Assembly (NCBI GenBank): GCA_002471845.1
Contig: DKQT01000001.1
Coordinates: forward strand, 1-21,631
Source: Fidelibacterota bacterium UBA7301
Lineage (GTDB): Bacteria; Fidelibacterota; Marinisomatia; Marinisomatales; TCS55
DNA: 21,631 nucleotides
Direction of reading: 5' to 3'
The notes under the pieces were generated by a model that was not told the DNA's origin, ran no database searches, and worked only from the letters and a program-made list of their open reading frames with translations. Below are positions 7,308 through 16,410 of this stretch, one piece after another; position 1 is the first letter of the stretch; each line of letters opens with the position of its first letter. A program made the position numbers and the translations under genes.

Positions 7308-8495
7308 ATGTTAAAACAAATCTTACTCATTCTTCCTTTTCTAATATTTGGCCAAACACCGCATCTTTCATCAGTTCAGATTGCGGATGGATTTAAAAAA
7401 CCGCTTTATGCCACCTCACATCCAACTGACACCAATCTCCTCTACGTGGTGGAGCAAGCGGGCAGGATCATGCTAATCCAGAATGGCAAAAGACTGAAAC
7501 ATCCATTCCTGGATATTAACAATCAAGTGGTCGACCCCAACCGCCCCGGGGACGAACGGGGATTGCTGGGCTTTGCCTTTCACCCCGATCATGAGAAGAA
7601 TGGAAAATTCTATATCAATTACATGAATAATGATGGTTTTACAGTGGTATCTGAATTTCAAATTAAAAACCGACTAAGGACGGACCATAATTCGGAACGG
7701 ATCCTTTTTGACCTGAAACAGCCTTATAGCAACCATAACGGCGGCCACCTTGATTTTGGTCAGGACGGATACCTCTATATTTCTGTTGGGGACGGCGGCA
7801 AAGCGGGAGATCCCCTTAATGCCGGGCAGGATCTGAATACGATCTTTGGTAAAGTCCTGCGGATAGATGTGACCCAGATTCCTTATGGAATTCCTAAATC
7901 AAACCCGTTTTATGGGCAGGAAAATAAGCGGGGAGAGATCTGGGCCTGGGGATTGCGGAATGTGTGGCGTTTCTCTTTCGATCGTGAAAACGGGGATATT
8001 TTTTACGGGGATGTGGGCCAGAACAAATGGGAAGAGATCAATTATGAAGCTAGCAACAGCAAGGGCGGCCTGAACTTCGGCTGGCGGATCATGGAAGCAA
8101 ACCATTGTTATGATCCGGAAGAGAATTGCCCCAAAAATGGATTAACACCCCCCATCCTGGAATACCCCAACGACGCCAATTATATGCGCACCTTGACGGG
8201 AATGGACCAACCCGATGTGGACGGGTGTTCCGTTACCGGGGGCTACGTGTATCGCGGAAAACAAATTAAAGGTCTGCAAGGCACCTATCTTTTTGGCGAT
8301 TACTGCTCCGGAAATATTTGGTCATTCAAGGTAAAAAATGGAAAAGCGGTTGAATTTCAAAACAGGACGGAAGAGATCAATCTTGCCGGCGGGGAATTCA
8401 CCAATTATATCTCATCCTTTGGAGAGGATGCTGACGGTGAACTATATATCGTTGATTATAACGGCGGCGTATATAAACTCATCAACCAAAAGTAA
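7308..8495 (+). CDS. Secreted PQQ-dependent sugar dehydrogenase family protein
   Basis: 395 residues counted from ATG 7308. The frame runs back to TTG 7242, but ATG 7308 gives a proper signal peptide (MLKQILLILPFLIFGQTP). The protein is a six-bladed beta-propeller of the glucose/sorbosone dehydrogenase family. Landmarks are GDERGLLGFAFHP (81-93), NHNGGHLDFGQDGYLYISVG (142-161, with the likely active-site His143), WGLRNVWRFSFD (214-225, Arg217), then VDGCSVTGGYVYRG and FGDYCSGNIW near the end. Four cysteines (268, 274, 307, 333) fit disulfides in an exported protein. The family oxidises aldoses in the periplasm and passes electrons to an acceptor. The substrate cannot be read from sequence, and no PQQ synthesis genes are in the window. 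No Shine-Dalgarno sequence is seen. Confidence 0.88.
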   Translation: MLKQILLILPFLIFGQTPHLSSVQIADGFKKPLYATSHPTDTNLLYVVEQAGRIMLIQNGKRLKHPFLDINNQVVDPNRPGDERGLLGFAFHPDHEKNGKFYINYMNNDGFTVVSEFQIKNRLRTDHNSERILFDLKQPYSNHNGGHLDFGQDGYLYISVGDGGKAGDPLNAGQDLNTIFGKVLRIDVTQIPYGIPKSNPFYGQENKRGEIWAWGLRNVWRFSFDRENGDIFYGDVGQNKWEEINYEASNSKGGLNFGWRIMEANHCYDPEENCPKNGLTPPILEYPNDANYMRTLTGMDQPDVDGCSVTGGYVYRGKQIKGLQGTYLFGDYCSGNIWSFKVKNGKAVEFQNRTEEINLAGGEFTNYISSFGEDADGELYIVDYNGGVYKLINQK

Positions 8496-8506
8496 AGGAA
8501 TCAGCT

Positions 8507-8842
8507 ATGGAAAACGTTCCCATGAAAATTGACGATATCATTGAAGATGTGGTCCTCCTCGTCCTAGACGGCCATGACCCCCTGAAAGAACTGGGGATTG
8601 AGAAAAACAAGATTTATGTAAAAGTTGTGGGCTATGATGAATATGGCATGTGGGTTGAGCATCCATCCTTTCAAGTCCCTGTACTTAAGGATGGGAAGCC
8701 CGCGGGCGAAAAGGACGTGGCCGCTTCCATGCTGATCCCTTGGGGATTTATCGCCTCCGTGGTTCACTTTCCCGGTGTGGAAGGGTTCGACTTCCCCAAT
8801 CCCTTCGATGCCCAAATCGGTTTTGATATTGTAGAAAAATGA
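8507..8842 (+). CDS. Small conserved-looking cytoplasmic protein, first gene of ABC operon
   Basis: 111 residues, acidic, with no signal peptide or membrane helix. Family not recognised. The sequence has an ordered beta-rich pattern (KIYVKVVGYDEYGMWVEHP, then LIPWGFIASVVHFPGV), a layout that could suit a small barrel, but this is speculation. The start ATG 8507 has AAGGAA nine bases upstream; an in-frame ATG five codons later is an alternative. It begins 11 bases after the sugar dehydrogenase stop and overlaps the ABC ATPase start as ATGA, so it is translationally coupled to the transporter and may be an accessory to it. Confidence 0.75.
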   Translation: MENVPMKIDDIIEDVVLLVLDGHDPLKELGIEKNKIYVKVVGYDEYGMWVEHPSFQVPVLKDGKPAGEKDVAASMLIPWGFIASVVHFPGVEGFDFPNPFDAQIGFDIVEK

Positions 8843-9762
8843 CCCCTGCTATTTCCATACGAAATCTTAAAAAAAGTTACGAAGACACCGTCGCTCTTAA
8901 AGGGATTGATATGACAATTGGTGATGGGGAATTTTTCGGACTATTGGGGCCAAACGGCGCCGGGAAAACAACCACCATCAATATCCTTACAGGCCTTGTA
9001 CGAAAAAATGAGGGTAATACAGAAATTTTTGGGAAAGATACAGTTAAGGATTATCGTTTTACCCGTTCTCAAGTGGGTATCTCGGCCCAGGAGTTCACTC
9101 AGGACTGGTTTTTCCCCTTAGACAAACTACTCTACTTCCAAGCGGGCTATTATGGGATCCCCAAAGCAAAGGCCAAAGACCGTGTAGATGAACTCCTCTC
9201 CCGCCTTGGATTAGAGGAAAAACGTGAATCACGATTGAGACAACTTTCGGGTGGAATGAAACGGCGTTTTCAGATTGCCAAGGCATTAGTTCATGATCCC
9301 AGGATTTTGATTCTGGATGAACCCACCGCCGGGGTGGATGTGGAACTGCGCCATGAACTCTGGCAGTATTTTCGGGAACTCCACCAGGCAGGGAAGACAA
9401 TCCTCCTGACTACACATTATATTGAAGAAGCGGAAATGCTCTGTGAGAATGTGACCATTATTGATAAAGGTCGGGTAATTACAGAGGGCTCACCTAAAGC
9501 ACTTACCAATCAACTCGGGAAGGCAGGGATCACTATCAATGTGACCGATACCGAGGCAGACATTGAATCCTGCTTGAAGGATTTTACCTATACCCGGGAA
9601 GATGGACGCCTCCATTTCACAACCCAAGATCCGGAAGAAGCCATGCCGGAGATCATCAATGTCCTCACCCGACAGGGCTGTCATATCCAGCGGGTGGAGA
9701 CAACCAAGTCTTCATTGGAGGATGTGTTTTTGAGTCTAACCGGTAAGGGGATTAACGAATGA
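8839..9762 (+). CDS. ABC transporter ATP-binding protein (ABC-2 / YadG type)
   Basis: 307 residues. It is the cytoplasmic ATPase that powers the adjacent permease. Walker A is GPNGAGKT at 37-44, the Q-loop glutamine is at about 84, the ABC signature is LSGGM at 136-140, Walker B is ILILDEP at 156-162 with the following D-loop AGVD, and the switch histidine is His193 (TTHYIEEAEM). A C-terminal extension of about 75 residues after the core is usual in the CcmA/NodI/YadG group of exporter ATPases. It overlaps the gene before it and the permease after it by ATGA. The transported substrate is unknown; relatives export polysaccharides, drugs, lipids or ions. Confidence 0.93.
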   Translation: MTPAISIRNLKKSYEDTVALKGIDMTIGDGEFFGLLGPNGAGKTTTINILTGLVRKNEGNTEIFGKDTVKDYRFTRSQVGISAQEFTQDWFFPLDKLLYFQAGYYGIPKAKAKDRVDELLSRLGLEEKRESRLRQLSGGMKRRFQIAKALVHDPRILILDEPTAGVDVELRHELWQYFRELHQAGKTILLTTHYIEEAEMLCENVTIIDKGRVITEGSPKALTNQLGKAGITINVTDTEADIESCLKDFTYTREDGRLHFTTQDPEEAMPEIINVLTRQGCHIQRVETTKSSLEDVFLSLTGKGINE

Positions 9763-10520
9763 ATTGGGTCGGACTGTGGACACTCACCTCCCGTGAAGTA
9801 GGCCGTTTTTTTGCAGTGTACCGCCAAACCGTTATTCCGGGATTGAGTTCTTCTATCCTTTATATTCTCATTTTTGGTTTTACCCTAGAAAGGCGCATAT
9901 CCACTATTGACGGCATCCCCTATACGATATTTATTATTCCCGGGTTGATTATGATGAATACCCTGACTAATGCCACATCTAACTCCGCATCCTCTATGCT
10001 GCAGATGAAATTATTGGGACAACTGCCGGATCTTCTCCAAGCACCTTTATCCAGCCTTGAGATTTCCCTGGCGTATATTATAGGTGGAACCGTCCGCGGT
10101 ACAGTCAATGGTATCCTAATATTGATAGTTGGAATATTAATTGGTGATATGCCGATAAACCAGCCTGCTGCTACCTTAGGGTTTATAATCCTTGTTTCAT
10201 GGGCTTTTTCCAGTATCGGTTTACTGCTTGGACAAATGGCTGATACCTGGGATCGATTGTCCACTATGCAGAATTTTTTCCTTACGCCCTTAAGTTTTCT
10301 TGGGGGAATTTTCTATTCTATCAAAATGCTCCCGGATTGGGCCCAAGCGGCCAGTTTTTACAATCCAATATATTATATGATTAATGGAATGCGCTTTACC
10401 ATATTGGGCGTGTCCGATTCATCTCCCATAACCAGTTTGATTATTGCCATTTTGATGACAATCGGTTTTTCTGTCGCTGCCATTATGCTTATGGAAAATG
10501 GCAAAAAAATTAAACAATGA
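9759..10520 (+). CDS. ABC-2 type transporter permease (YadH-like)
   Basis: 253 residues with six hydrophobic segments: about 25-43, 53-70, 109-128, 136-157, 172-190 and 226-245. Between the second and third lies the amphipathic ABC-2 region (LLQAPLSSLEISLAYIIGG), and the motif LSFLGGIFYSIKMLP, typical of the ABC-2/NodJ/YadH family, precedes the last helix. It forms the membrane channel together with the ATPase encoded just upstream, probably as a homodimer. Its start overlaps the ATPase stop (ATGA at 9759-9762), and its own stop overlaps the next gene start (10517-10520). Confidence 0.92.
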   Translation: MNWVGLWTLTSREVGRFFAVYRQTVIPGLSSSILYILIFGFTLERRISTIDGIPYTIFIIPGLIMMNTLTNATSNSASSMLQMKLLGQLPDLLQAPLSSLEISLAYIIGGTVRGTVNGILILIVGILIGDMPINQPAATLGFIILVSWAFSSIGLLLGQMADTWDRLSTMQNFFLTPLSFLGGIFYSIKMLPDWAQAASFYNPIYYMINGMRFTILGVSDSSPITSLIIAILMTIGFSVAAIMLMENGKKIKQ

Positions 10521-11221
10521 AATATACCATTATTGCATTTCTATTTGGCGTCACTTGCTTGTACGCCCAGCAGGATTCAATTCGTTGGAAACACTATACC
10601 CGAGGCGGACTGGCCAAGGCCGATACATCCAATGGTGGATTTGGATATTACCGATTAAACCGTCAAACAGAAAATACATTCCGAGATTTACGGATTTTTG
10701 CCTACAGTCTTCGAAAGGATTCTTTTGTTTATATCCGTTATAAATCTAGTGATAAGTACCAAACACGCCCCAAGTTTTATCGATACACCACCACCTCATA
10801 CCGTAAAAACACAAGGGCAAAGGTGGCCCTCCAATACCACTTTAACCAAGGGTTTGGACTCTTTCTAAAAGAATATAAAAACGGTTTAATGAATATCGAG
10901 GTCGGCCACGCCTTTGATATGTCCGATTATCTCAACGAAGAGCGAAAAACATCCTATATAAAAACAGGGATTTTCTGGGACCAGGATATGCCCCGAATTT
11001 CTACAAAATTAGAATTGGAACATTTTCAGCAAATCAGTGAGATCCATGTGAGCAATCTTTCGCGGAACCAATATTTGTATGAATTAATTTTACCTCTTAA
11101 AAATGGCTTTTCATTAAACATGATTTATGAATTGGAAGATTACCTGGATAAAAAACAAACTGATGCATCATCATTCACAATTGCTGTGGGGTGGACGGGA
11201 AATCTTAAATGGACATTTTAA
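10517..11221 (+). CDS. Predicted outer-membrane beta-barrel protein, last gene of ABC operon
   Basis: 234 residues. The signal peptide is MKYTIIAFLFGVTCLYAQQ. The rest is rich in aromatic and alternating polar/hydrophobic strands (RAKVALQYHFNQGFGLFLKE, TSYIKTGIFW, PRISTKLELEHFQ, YLYELILPL, FTIAVGWTGNLKWTF). It ends in phenylalanine, as barrel proteins inserted by the BAM machinery usually do. The layout resembles DUF481-type small barrels, but I could not confirm that family. It overlaps the permease stop as ATGA, so it is made with the ABC exporter and may serve the same substrate or the same envelope stress. Confidence 0.7.
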   Translation: MKYTIIAFLFGVTCLYAQQDSIRWKHYTRGGLAKADTSNGGFGYYRLNRQTENTFRDLRIFAYSLRKDSFVYIRYKSSDKYQTRPKFYRYTTTSYRKNTRAKVALQYHFNQGFGLFLKEYKNGLMNIEVGHAFDMSDYLNEERKTSYIKTGIFWDQDMPRISTKLELEHFQQISEIHVSNLSRNQYLYELILPLKNGFSLNMIYELEDYLDKKQTDASSFTIAVGWTGNLKWTF

Positions 11222-11308
11222 TCCGTTTTTATGCACACCCCCCTATCTAAAGGCCGGATACTTCTCCCGTCAAAAGCCGGGTAGGCAAAGAGGGGATTTT
11301 ATTAAACA
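11222..11308. other. Convergent intergenic gap
   Basis: Eighty-seven bases between the stop codons of two converging genes. A terminator is expected here. Only weak pairings are visible (for example CCCG near 11267 with CGGG near 11279) and there is no hairpin with a clear T-run, so I do not call one. Confidence 0.5.
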
Positions 11309-12286
11309 TTAATTGGGCGGAAAAGGTACAAATGCCAGGATCGTCCGGGGATGTTCATCCACAATCATGAGGAAGCCCTTTTTACCCAGGCGAGCCAAGC
11401 CTTCCCAGTTCCGGGATTTTTCTTCCATAACCAGTTGAATCGGCGCTGAATCCGTACGGACGATCTCTTTTGAATTGATCTTATACTCTACCAACCGTTC
11501 TACATGTTCATATTGCTTGTGTGTAACCCCTTTTTCATAGCCATCCAGAATACCATCCTCACCGGGAAGCAATCGTTTCTTTTCCCCGGGCCAGAAATAA
11601 TTCAGGGCCCAGAATCGCCCCCGGCTGTCCACTCCGGTCACATCAGTTACACGGTATTCAATATTGGGAAATTTTACAGATGCTTTATGCTTCAAAGATG
11701 TGGTATAAAATTCCGCTGTGGCATTGGGATAGACATTGGCGCCATTCGCTTCAAATAAGATCATGAGGCGATATTTATACTTTAGAATACTCTCAAAGCC
11801 CATGTTCTTAATATTCACTGGCAAGGGAATTGTCTCAAGTTTATTCCCATCAATGGTCAGATTCCTATTATTGAAATCCATTTTACCTGAAACAAGGTAA
11901 CTATGCATAACGCCATCATGTTTGGATTCCATCACCAGATAAACTTTATTTCCGCTGAAACAGAGGGCCTCGAACCCCTGGTAACCCCCAATTGAAGCAT
12001 CATAATCGGGAAGGATCAGATCAATCTTTTCCGGTGTAAGAGCGTCTTTCCTATCCCCCCCCAGCCATTTGTTGATCTGCGATTTATGGAGGGCATAGAA
12101 TCTCGGCGCTTCCTTATTCACATATTGAGGCATGAGGATGAGGTAATCCCCGTACCAGGCAAGACCGGACATTTCCAGGCTTCGCTCTGCCGCTTCTCCA
12201 TTCAATGGAATTTCAATCGGCAGAACCTCTCCCGCCAGAATGATTTGGAGGGAGAGAATTAAACCGGCCAATAATTTTATCTTCAC
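11309..12286 (-). CDS. Secreted phytase-like / esterase-like beta-propeller protein
   Basis: 325 residues from a GTG start at 12286. The signal peptide is KIKLLAGLILSLQIILAGE. Repeated blade-like blocks (MSGLAWYGDYLILM, GFEALCFSGNKVYLVME, MGFESILKYKYRLMILFE, VTGVDSRGRFWALNYFW, WEGLARLGKKGFLMIVDE) match the layout of the esterase-like phytase family, which folds as a propeller. The family is poorly characterised, so the substrate is unknown and phosphate release from phytate is not implied. The start lies seven bases after the stop of the S9 peptidase gene with no Shine-Dalgarno sequence, so it is probably translated by coupling as the last gene of a unit of hydrolases. Confidence 0.7.
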   Translation of the reverse strand: MKIKLLAGLILSLQIILAGEVLPIEIPLNGEAAERSLEMSGLAWYGDYLILMPQYVNKEAPRFYALHKSQINKWLGGDRKDALTPEKIDLILPDYDASIGGYQGFEALCFSGNKVYLVMESKHDGVMHSYLVSGKMDFNNRNLTIDGNKLETIPLPVNIKNMGFESILKYKYRLMILFEANGANVYPNATAEFYTTSLKHKASVKFPNIEYRVTDVTGVDSRGRFWALNYFWPGEKKRLLPGEDGILDGYEKGVTHKQYEHVERLVEYKINSKEIVRTDSAPIQLVMEEKSRNWEGLARLGKKGFLMIVDEHPRTILAFVPFPPN

Positions 12287-12293
12287 AAAAATT

Positions 12294-14267
12294 TTATTTC
12301 ACGTATTTCTTATACCAGCTCACGAGCCGTTCCATGTAATCTAGTTTATGGGCCCGTTCCAAAAGTCCGTGGGGCTCCCGGGGATACAGGACCAATTCCG
12401 TATCCACCCCTTTGATCTTCAGGGTCTGCCACAATTCCAACCCTTGCTCAGGATGGACACGCACATCTTTCAGCCCATGGATAACCAGCGTCGGCGTCTT
12501 GGCCTTGTTGATATGGGAGAGGGGTGATCGTTCCCAATGAAATTCAGGATTATCGAACCACCACTGGTTCCAGTGCACCACAGACATTTCATAAGGGATA
12601 TCGGTAGTCCCCATAAAACTGATCATATTGGTGAGTCCTGCCCCAACCATGGATGCTTTAAATCGATCTGTATGTTTGGTGGCTCCCCAGGCGGAAAAAT
12701 AGCCCCCATAGGACCAGCCGCCGGTGCCCACTTTATCATCATCCACAATGCCTTGGGCAACAAGATGATCAATCCCTGCCAGAACATCGTCAAATTCCAG
12801 GCCGCCTAAATCGTCATGATCTGCTTTGGAAAAGGCCACACCTTTGCCGCCGCTGCCCCGGTAGTTGGGCTCTAGGACAACAAAACCTTCCGCCGCTAAA
12901 AGCTGGACGGGATAAGTGGCACGGGTATTCCAGCCATCCAAGCTGGTGCCTTCCGGTCCGCCGTGGATCTGGAGAACGAGAGGATACCGTTTCCCTTTCC
13001 TGTATTTTAAGGGGTAGGTGAGAACACCTTCAATTTCCAACCCATCAGGGCCGGTCCAGGAAATGGTTTCCTGTTTCGCAAAATCAATCTGATTCAAACC
13101 GGGATTTGTTTTGGTAAGACGTTTGATCTCCGATGATCCTAAAGAACCCACATACAATTCATTGGGATGGGCGTGGCCGCTGGCAGTAATGACCAATTTT
13201 CCTGATGGCTTGTGGTAAGAAACAGATGAGAGTATTTCATTCGGTGCCAGTACATCGGTTTGGTTGGCCACACCTTCCGGTGATTTGTCCTTGGTATCAA
13301 TGGTGGAAAGAACAGTTTTTGTCCCGCGGTACGATTTGCCCAATACTGTATTGTCATCCATCCAATCCACAGCGACAAAAGATTCTTTGAAATCGGGGGT
13401 CAATAAATTGGCCTTCCCTCCTTTAACAGGCACCACATAAATACTTTGAGACAAGGGATCATTATAACTGGTGGCGCCCAAAAAGGCTAAATTTTCATTA
13501 TTCGGTGACAAAGCCATATCACCCAGTTTCCCTGGAGTTTCCAGCACTTTCCTGGGGTTGCCGCTGGGCGCTTTCACGCGGTAGATGGAGCGCTCCAGTA
13601 AATCCCTGTCGGCCCCAGTTTTATCCGTGGCCTGGAAGACGATAAATTTACTGTCCGGGGCCCAAACAAAACTGGCCACATTCAAATCCTTTTTAAACAC
13701 TTTTTGGTAGGCGCCGGTCTTTACATTATAAATCCACAGCCGAGTGTAGGTATGATCCTGGTCCATGACAATCATGTCATAGCCCTCTTTTTCCGCTTTT
13801 TTCTTTTCCGCGGATTTCCCATCCCGGGAAGTGAAAGCTATCCATTTCCCGTCGGGAGACCATTGGTATGAACCGACACCTGTTTTATGGTTCGTTAACA
13901 ATTTCGCTTCTCCGCCTCTGAAAGGCAGGATATAAATTTGGGTGGAAGCGTGATGATCCTTGCGATTGGATAAAAAAGACAGGTTCCCGTCAGGGGTCCA
14001 TTGTGGGGACCAACTATTCACAGGCGAATAGGTGTACTGACGCTGATCCGATCCCTTGGCGGCGGTAACCCAAATCTCACGGTAACTACCACCACGTTTT
14101 TCATCAGCATTCCGGGGGATGACCTTTACATAGGCGATATATTTTCCGCTGGGATCAATGGCCGGTTGGGTGATATATCGTAGGTTAACGACATCTTCTG
14201 CCGTGATCGGACGTCCGGCCCAAACCATGGATGTTAAAATAATTAGTGTTGTGAATATGCGTTTCAT
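12294..14267 (-). CDS. Secreted S9 family prolyl oligopeptidase
   Basis: 657 residues with signal peptide MKRIFTTLIILTSMVWAGRP. Residues about 20-390 form a WD40-like beta-propeller with TolB-type repeats (for example YQWSPDGKWIAFTSRDGK). The C-terminal alpha/beta-hydrolase domain carries the catalytic triad Ser519 (GWSYGG), Asp601 (GLKDVRVHP) and His633 (EPHGL). The oxyanion and substrate region QIHGGPEGTS is also intact. This is the acylaminoacyl-peptidase/DPP-like branch of S9, which cleaves short peptides; export suggests peptide scavenging. AGGAG seven bases before ATG 14267 is a good ribosome binding site. It lies 19 bases after the acylase gene. Confidence 0.95.
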   Translation of the reverse strand: MKRIFTTLIILTSMVWAGRPITAEDVVNLRYITQPAIDPSGKYIAYVKVIPRNADEKRGGSYREIWVTAAKGSDQRQYTYSPVNSWSPQWTPDGNLSFLSNRKDHHASTQIYILPFRGGEAKLLTNHKTGVGSYQWSPDGKWIAFTSRDGKSAEKKKAEKEGYDMIVMDQDHTYTRLWIYNVKTGAYQKVFKKDLNVASFVWAPDSKFIVFQATDKTGADRDLLERSIYRVKAPSGNPRKVLETPGKLGDMALSPNNENLAFLGATSYNDPLSQSIYVVPVKGGKANLLTPDFKESFVAVDWMDDNTVLGKSYRGTKTVLSTIDTKDKSPEGVANQTDVLAPNEILSSVSYHKPSGKLVITASGHAHPNELYVGSLGSSEIKRLTKTNPGLNQIDFAKQETISWTGPDGLEIEGVLTYPLKYRKGKRYPLVLQIHGGPEGTSLDGWNTRATYPVQLLAAEGFVVLEPNYRGSGGKGVAFSKADHDDLGGLEFDDVLAGIDHLVAQGIVDDDKVGTGGWSYGGYFSAWGATKHTDRFKASMVGAGLTNMISFMGTTDIPYEMSVVHWNQWWFDNPEFHWERSPLSHINKAKTPTLVIHGLKDVRVHPEQGLELWQTLKIKGVDTELVLYPREPHGLLERAHKLDYMERLVSWYKKYVK

Positions 14268-14286
14268 GATGCTCTCCTAAATCAGT

Positions 14287-16410
14287 TTATTCTTCACCGG
14301 GGCGGTAGGCTTTTTCGAGGTTCAATTTAATATCTTCCAAGGTCATCCATACGGGTTTCATTTGATGTTTGGCAAAGAGCTTGGCCTGGTCATCATAATG
14401 GACAGAATTGGTATCCCGGGTGGCTGAACCGAATTGATGAATACTCTGGGCGGACACATTCCCTTCAGTGTCCCACTCCACGATCTCGAAATAACAATCC
14501 CCGGCCCTGCCTTCACGCACACCATTTTTCTCCCTTGAATAAATGGCCCGCAAAATGTCCGGTCCGCCGCTTAGTGCCAAATCGGTCTTACCCCGGCGGA
14601 GACGATGTATGTCTCCCCATTTTACGTCCAGTTTCCCAAATTGTTCTTTAGTCTCTTTAACCGTTTTTTCTAATCGCGCCATAATCTCACCATAATCATA
14701 ATTATAATCAGCAGGATCGCTCCGGGGTCGAATGGCGTCATAGGCCAAGTGCATGGCGGTGCTGCTGCTGTCCGTGTCCAAATCCCAATTCCTGAGCAAT
14801 GCCAATGCGTCTTGCACATCGGGATCTTCACTGGATGCTTCCTCCATGAATTTTCTCAGGTTCGCACCCATGACGGACTTCTCCGAATATTTGGTATCAA
14901 ATTTGTAATTGTAGAATTCTTCCCGGGTAATGGATTCATCCGCACCAAAGGTTTCATGGGCCCGCAGGGCCCGGTTGGTCTGGAACATTTCGATCCCCAG
15001 GTTCCGAGGGTAGAATGAACCATCGGGGTTGTCCGTCCCGATGGAGGCCAGGAAGGGAGTACTGTTGCAATTCTGGATAAAACCCGATTGAGGATTCACC
15101 ACCTGGGGCAGGTTATCAAACCCAAAATAACCCCGCCATAAAGAATAGGCCGTATTCCCGGGAACGATCCCTTCCCAGTCATAATTATCACTCCCACGGA
15201 TGGGAAGTAATGCATTATAAACATAATACAAATTGCCGTTTTTATCAGCATAAGCGGTGTTGAACATGGGCAAGGCGTGCATACTCATGGCTTTGCCGAA
15301 TTCCTCCAAATTGCGAGATTTGTTCATGCGGAACCATTGCTCCACATGGCGCACTTCACCAAAACCAACAAAGCGAACGGCATAGGCCCCATAGGGATTC
15401 CGTATGACAGGACCGTGGACAGACCAAAGCGTCTCGCGCTTGAATGTCCATTTAAAGGGCCCCCATAACTTTACAGTGATTGGCGCATCACGGACTTCCA
15501 ATTCTTCCCATTTTCCTTGGATGAAATATTTATTCTCATCTTCCGGGTGAATTTCCAATTCATACACATCGATCAAATCAGGTTGATTCACTGTATGGCT
15601 CCATCCCAAGTTTTCGTTATGCCCTAAAAAGATCACCGGCGAACCGGGAAAGAGGCCCCCATTCATGTTCCACCCTTCTTCACTGTGGAGGTGTGCTTCG
15701 TACCACGCCACCGGGCCCGTCCAAGGCTGGTGAGAGTTAATGGCGATCCGTGTATGCTTATCGGCTGATCGTCTGGGCGCCACCGCCACCACATTGGAGC
15801 CCAACAATGTTTGATCAAAGGGTCCCCATTCATGGGCTTCGGGATTAAATGCAAAATCCGGTTTTTCTTCTGAAGCCAATTTTCCCAAAACACGGTCTAA
15901 ACCAAACATCAATGGTGTTCGGTGGACAAAGCCCGTCACAATATCCTTGCCCGAAACAGGGAATAATCCCCGGGCGACTTCATCGGGATGGCGTACGGCA
16001 TAGTGATTCATACCATCCGCATAACTTTCACAAACTGCTTTCACATCATCGGATAATTGGTAATCATAATTGTTTTCAACCACATCCCGAATTCGCAGGA
16101 GCTGTACCATATAATCATTAGCGGCGGCGTCTTTACCGTGAACAGTAGCCATTTTACCGCGAAGGGCCAGGAGAATATCCTGGATCGTTTTGAAGTCATC
16201 CTCAGAATGGGCGTAACCCAAACCGTAAGCCGTATCTTTATCCTTTTCACCAAAGATGTGGGGGACGCCCCAGGTATCGCGGTAAACCGTTACATCGTAA
16301 TCGGAAAATGACTCAACATCAATGGCGCTGTTAAATTTGGGTATATAATTTTTCCAGCCGATGACAATGATCAGAAGGAGAATACCACCAATTATGTATT
16401 CTTTTTTCAT
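14287..16410 (-). CDS. Membrane-anchored penicillin-acylase family (Ntn) amidohydrolase
   Basis: 707 residues from ATG 16410. The frame extends 23 codons upstream, but ATG 16410 forms an ATGA overlap with the HAD gene stop and is followed at once by a membrane helix (YIIGGILLLIIVIGW). The family is made as one chain that cuts itself to free an N-terminal Ser nucleophile. Here that is Gly204-Ser205 (LLGSNVVAV). His227 (NSHQPW) is residue 23 of the beta chain, as in PvdQ. The Asn-rich motif QNCNS (446-450) is also present. These acylases hydrolyse amide bonds of beta-lactams, acyl-homoserine lactones, lipopeptides or N-acyl amino acids. The substrate cannot be assigned. It lacks an obvious signal-peptidase site, so it may stay tethered to the inner membrane facing the periplasm. 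Confidence 0.92.
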   Translation of the reverse strand: MKKEYIIGGILLLIIVIGWKNYIPKFNSAIDVESFSDYDVTVYRDTWGVPHIFGEKDKDTAYGLGYAHSEDDFKTIQDILLALRGKMATVHGKDAAANDYMVQLLRIRDVVENNYDYQLSDDVKAVCESYADGMNHYAVRHPDEVARGLFPVSGKDIVTGFVHRTPLMFGLDRVLGKLASEEKPDFAFNPEAHEWGPFDQTLLGSNVVAVAPRRSADKHTRIAINSHQPWTGPVAWYEAHLHSEEGWNMNGGLFPGSPVIFLGHNENLGWSHTVNQPDLIDVYELEIHPEDENKYFIQGKWEELEVRDAPITVKLWGPFKWTFKRETLWSVHGPVIRNPYGAYAVRFVGFGEVRHVEQWFRMNKSRNLEEFGKAMSMHALPMFNTAYADKNGNLYYVYNALLPIRGSDNYDWEGIVPGNTAYSLWRGYFGFDNLPQVVNPQSGFIQNCNSTPFLASIGTDNPDGSFYPRNLGIEMFQTNRALRAHETFGADESITREEFYNYKFDTKYSEKSVMGANLRKFMEEASSEDPDVQDALALLRNWDLDTDSSSTAMHLAYDAIRPRSDPADYNYDYGEIMARLEKTVKETKEQFGKLDVKWGDIHRLRRGKTDLALSGGPDILRAIYSREKNGVREGRAGDCYFEIVEWDTEGNVSAQSIHQFGSATRDTNSVHYDDQAKLFAKHQMKPVWMTLEDIKLNLEKAYRPGEE

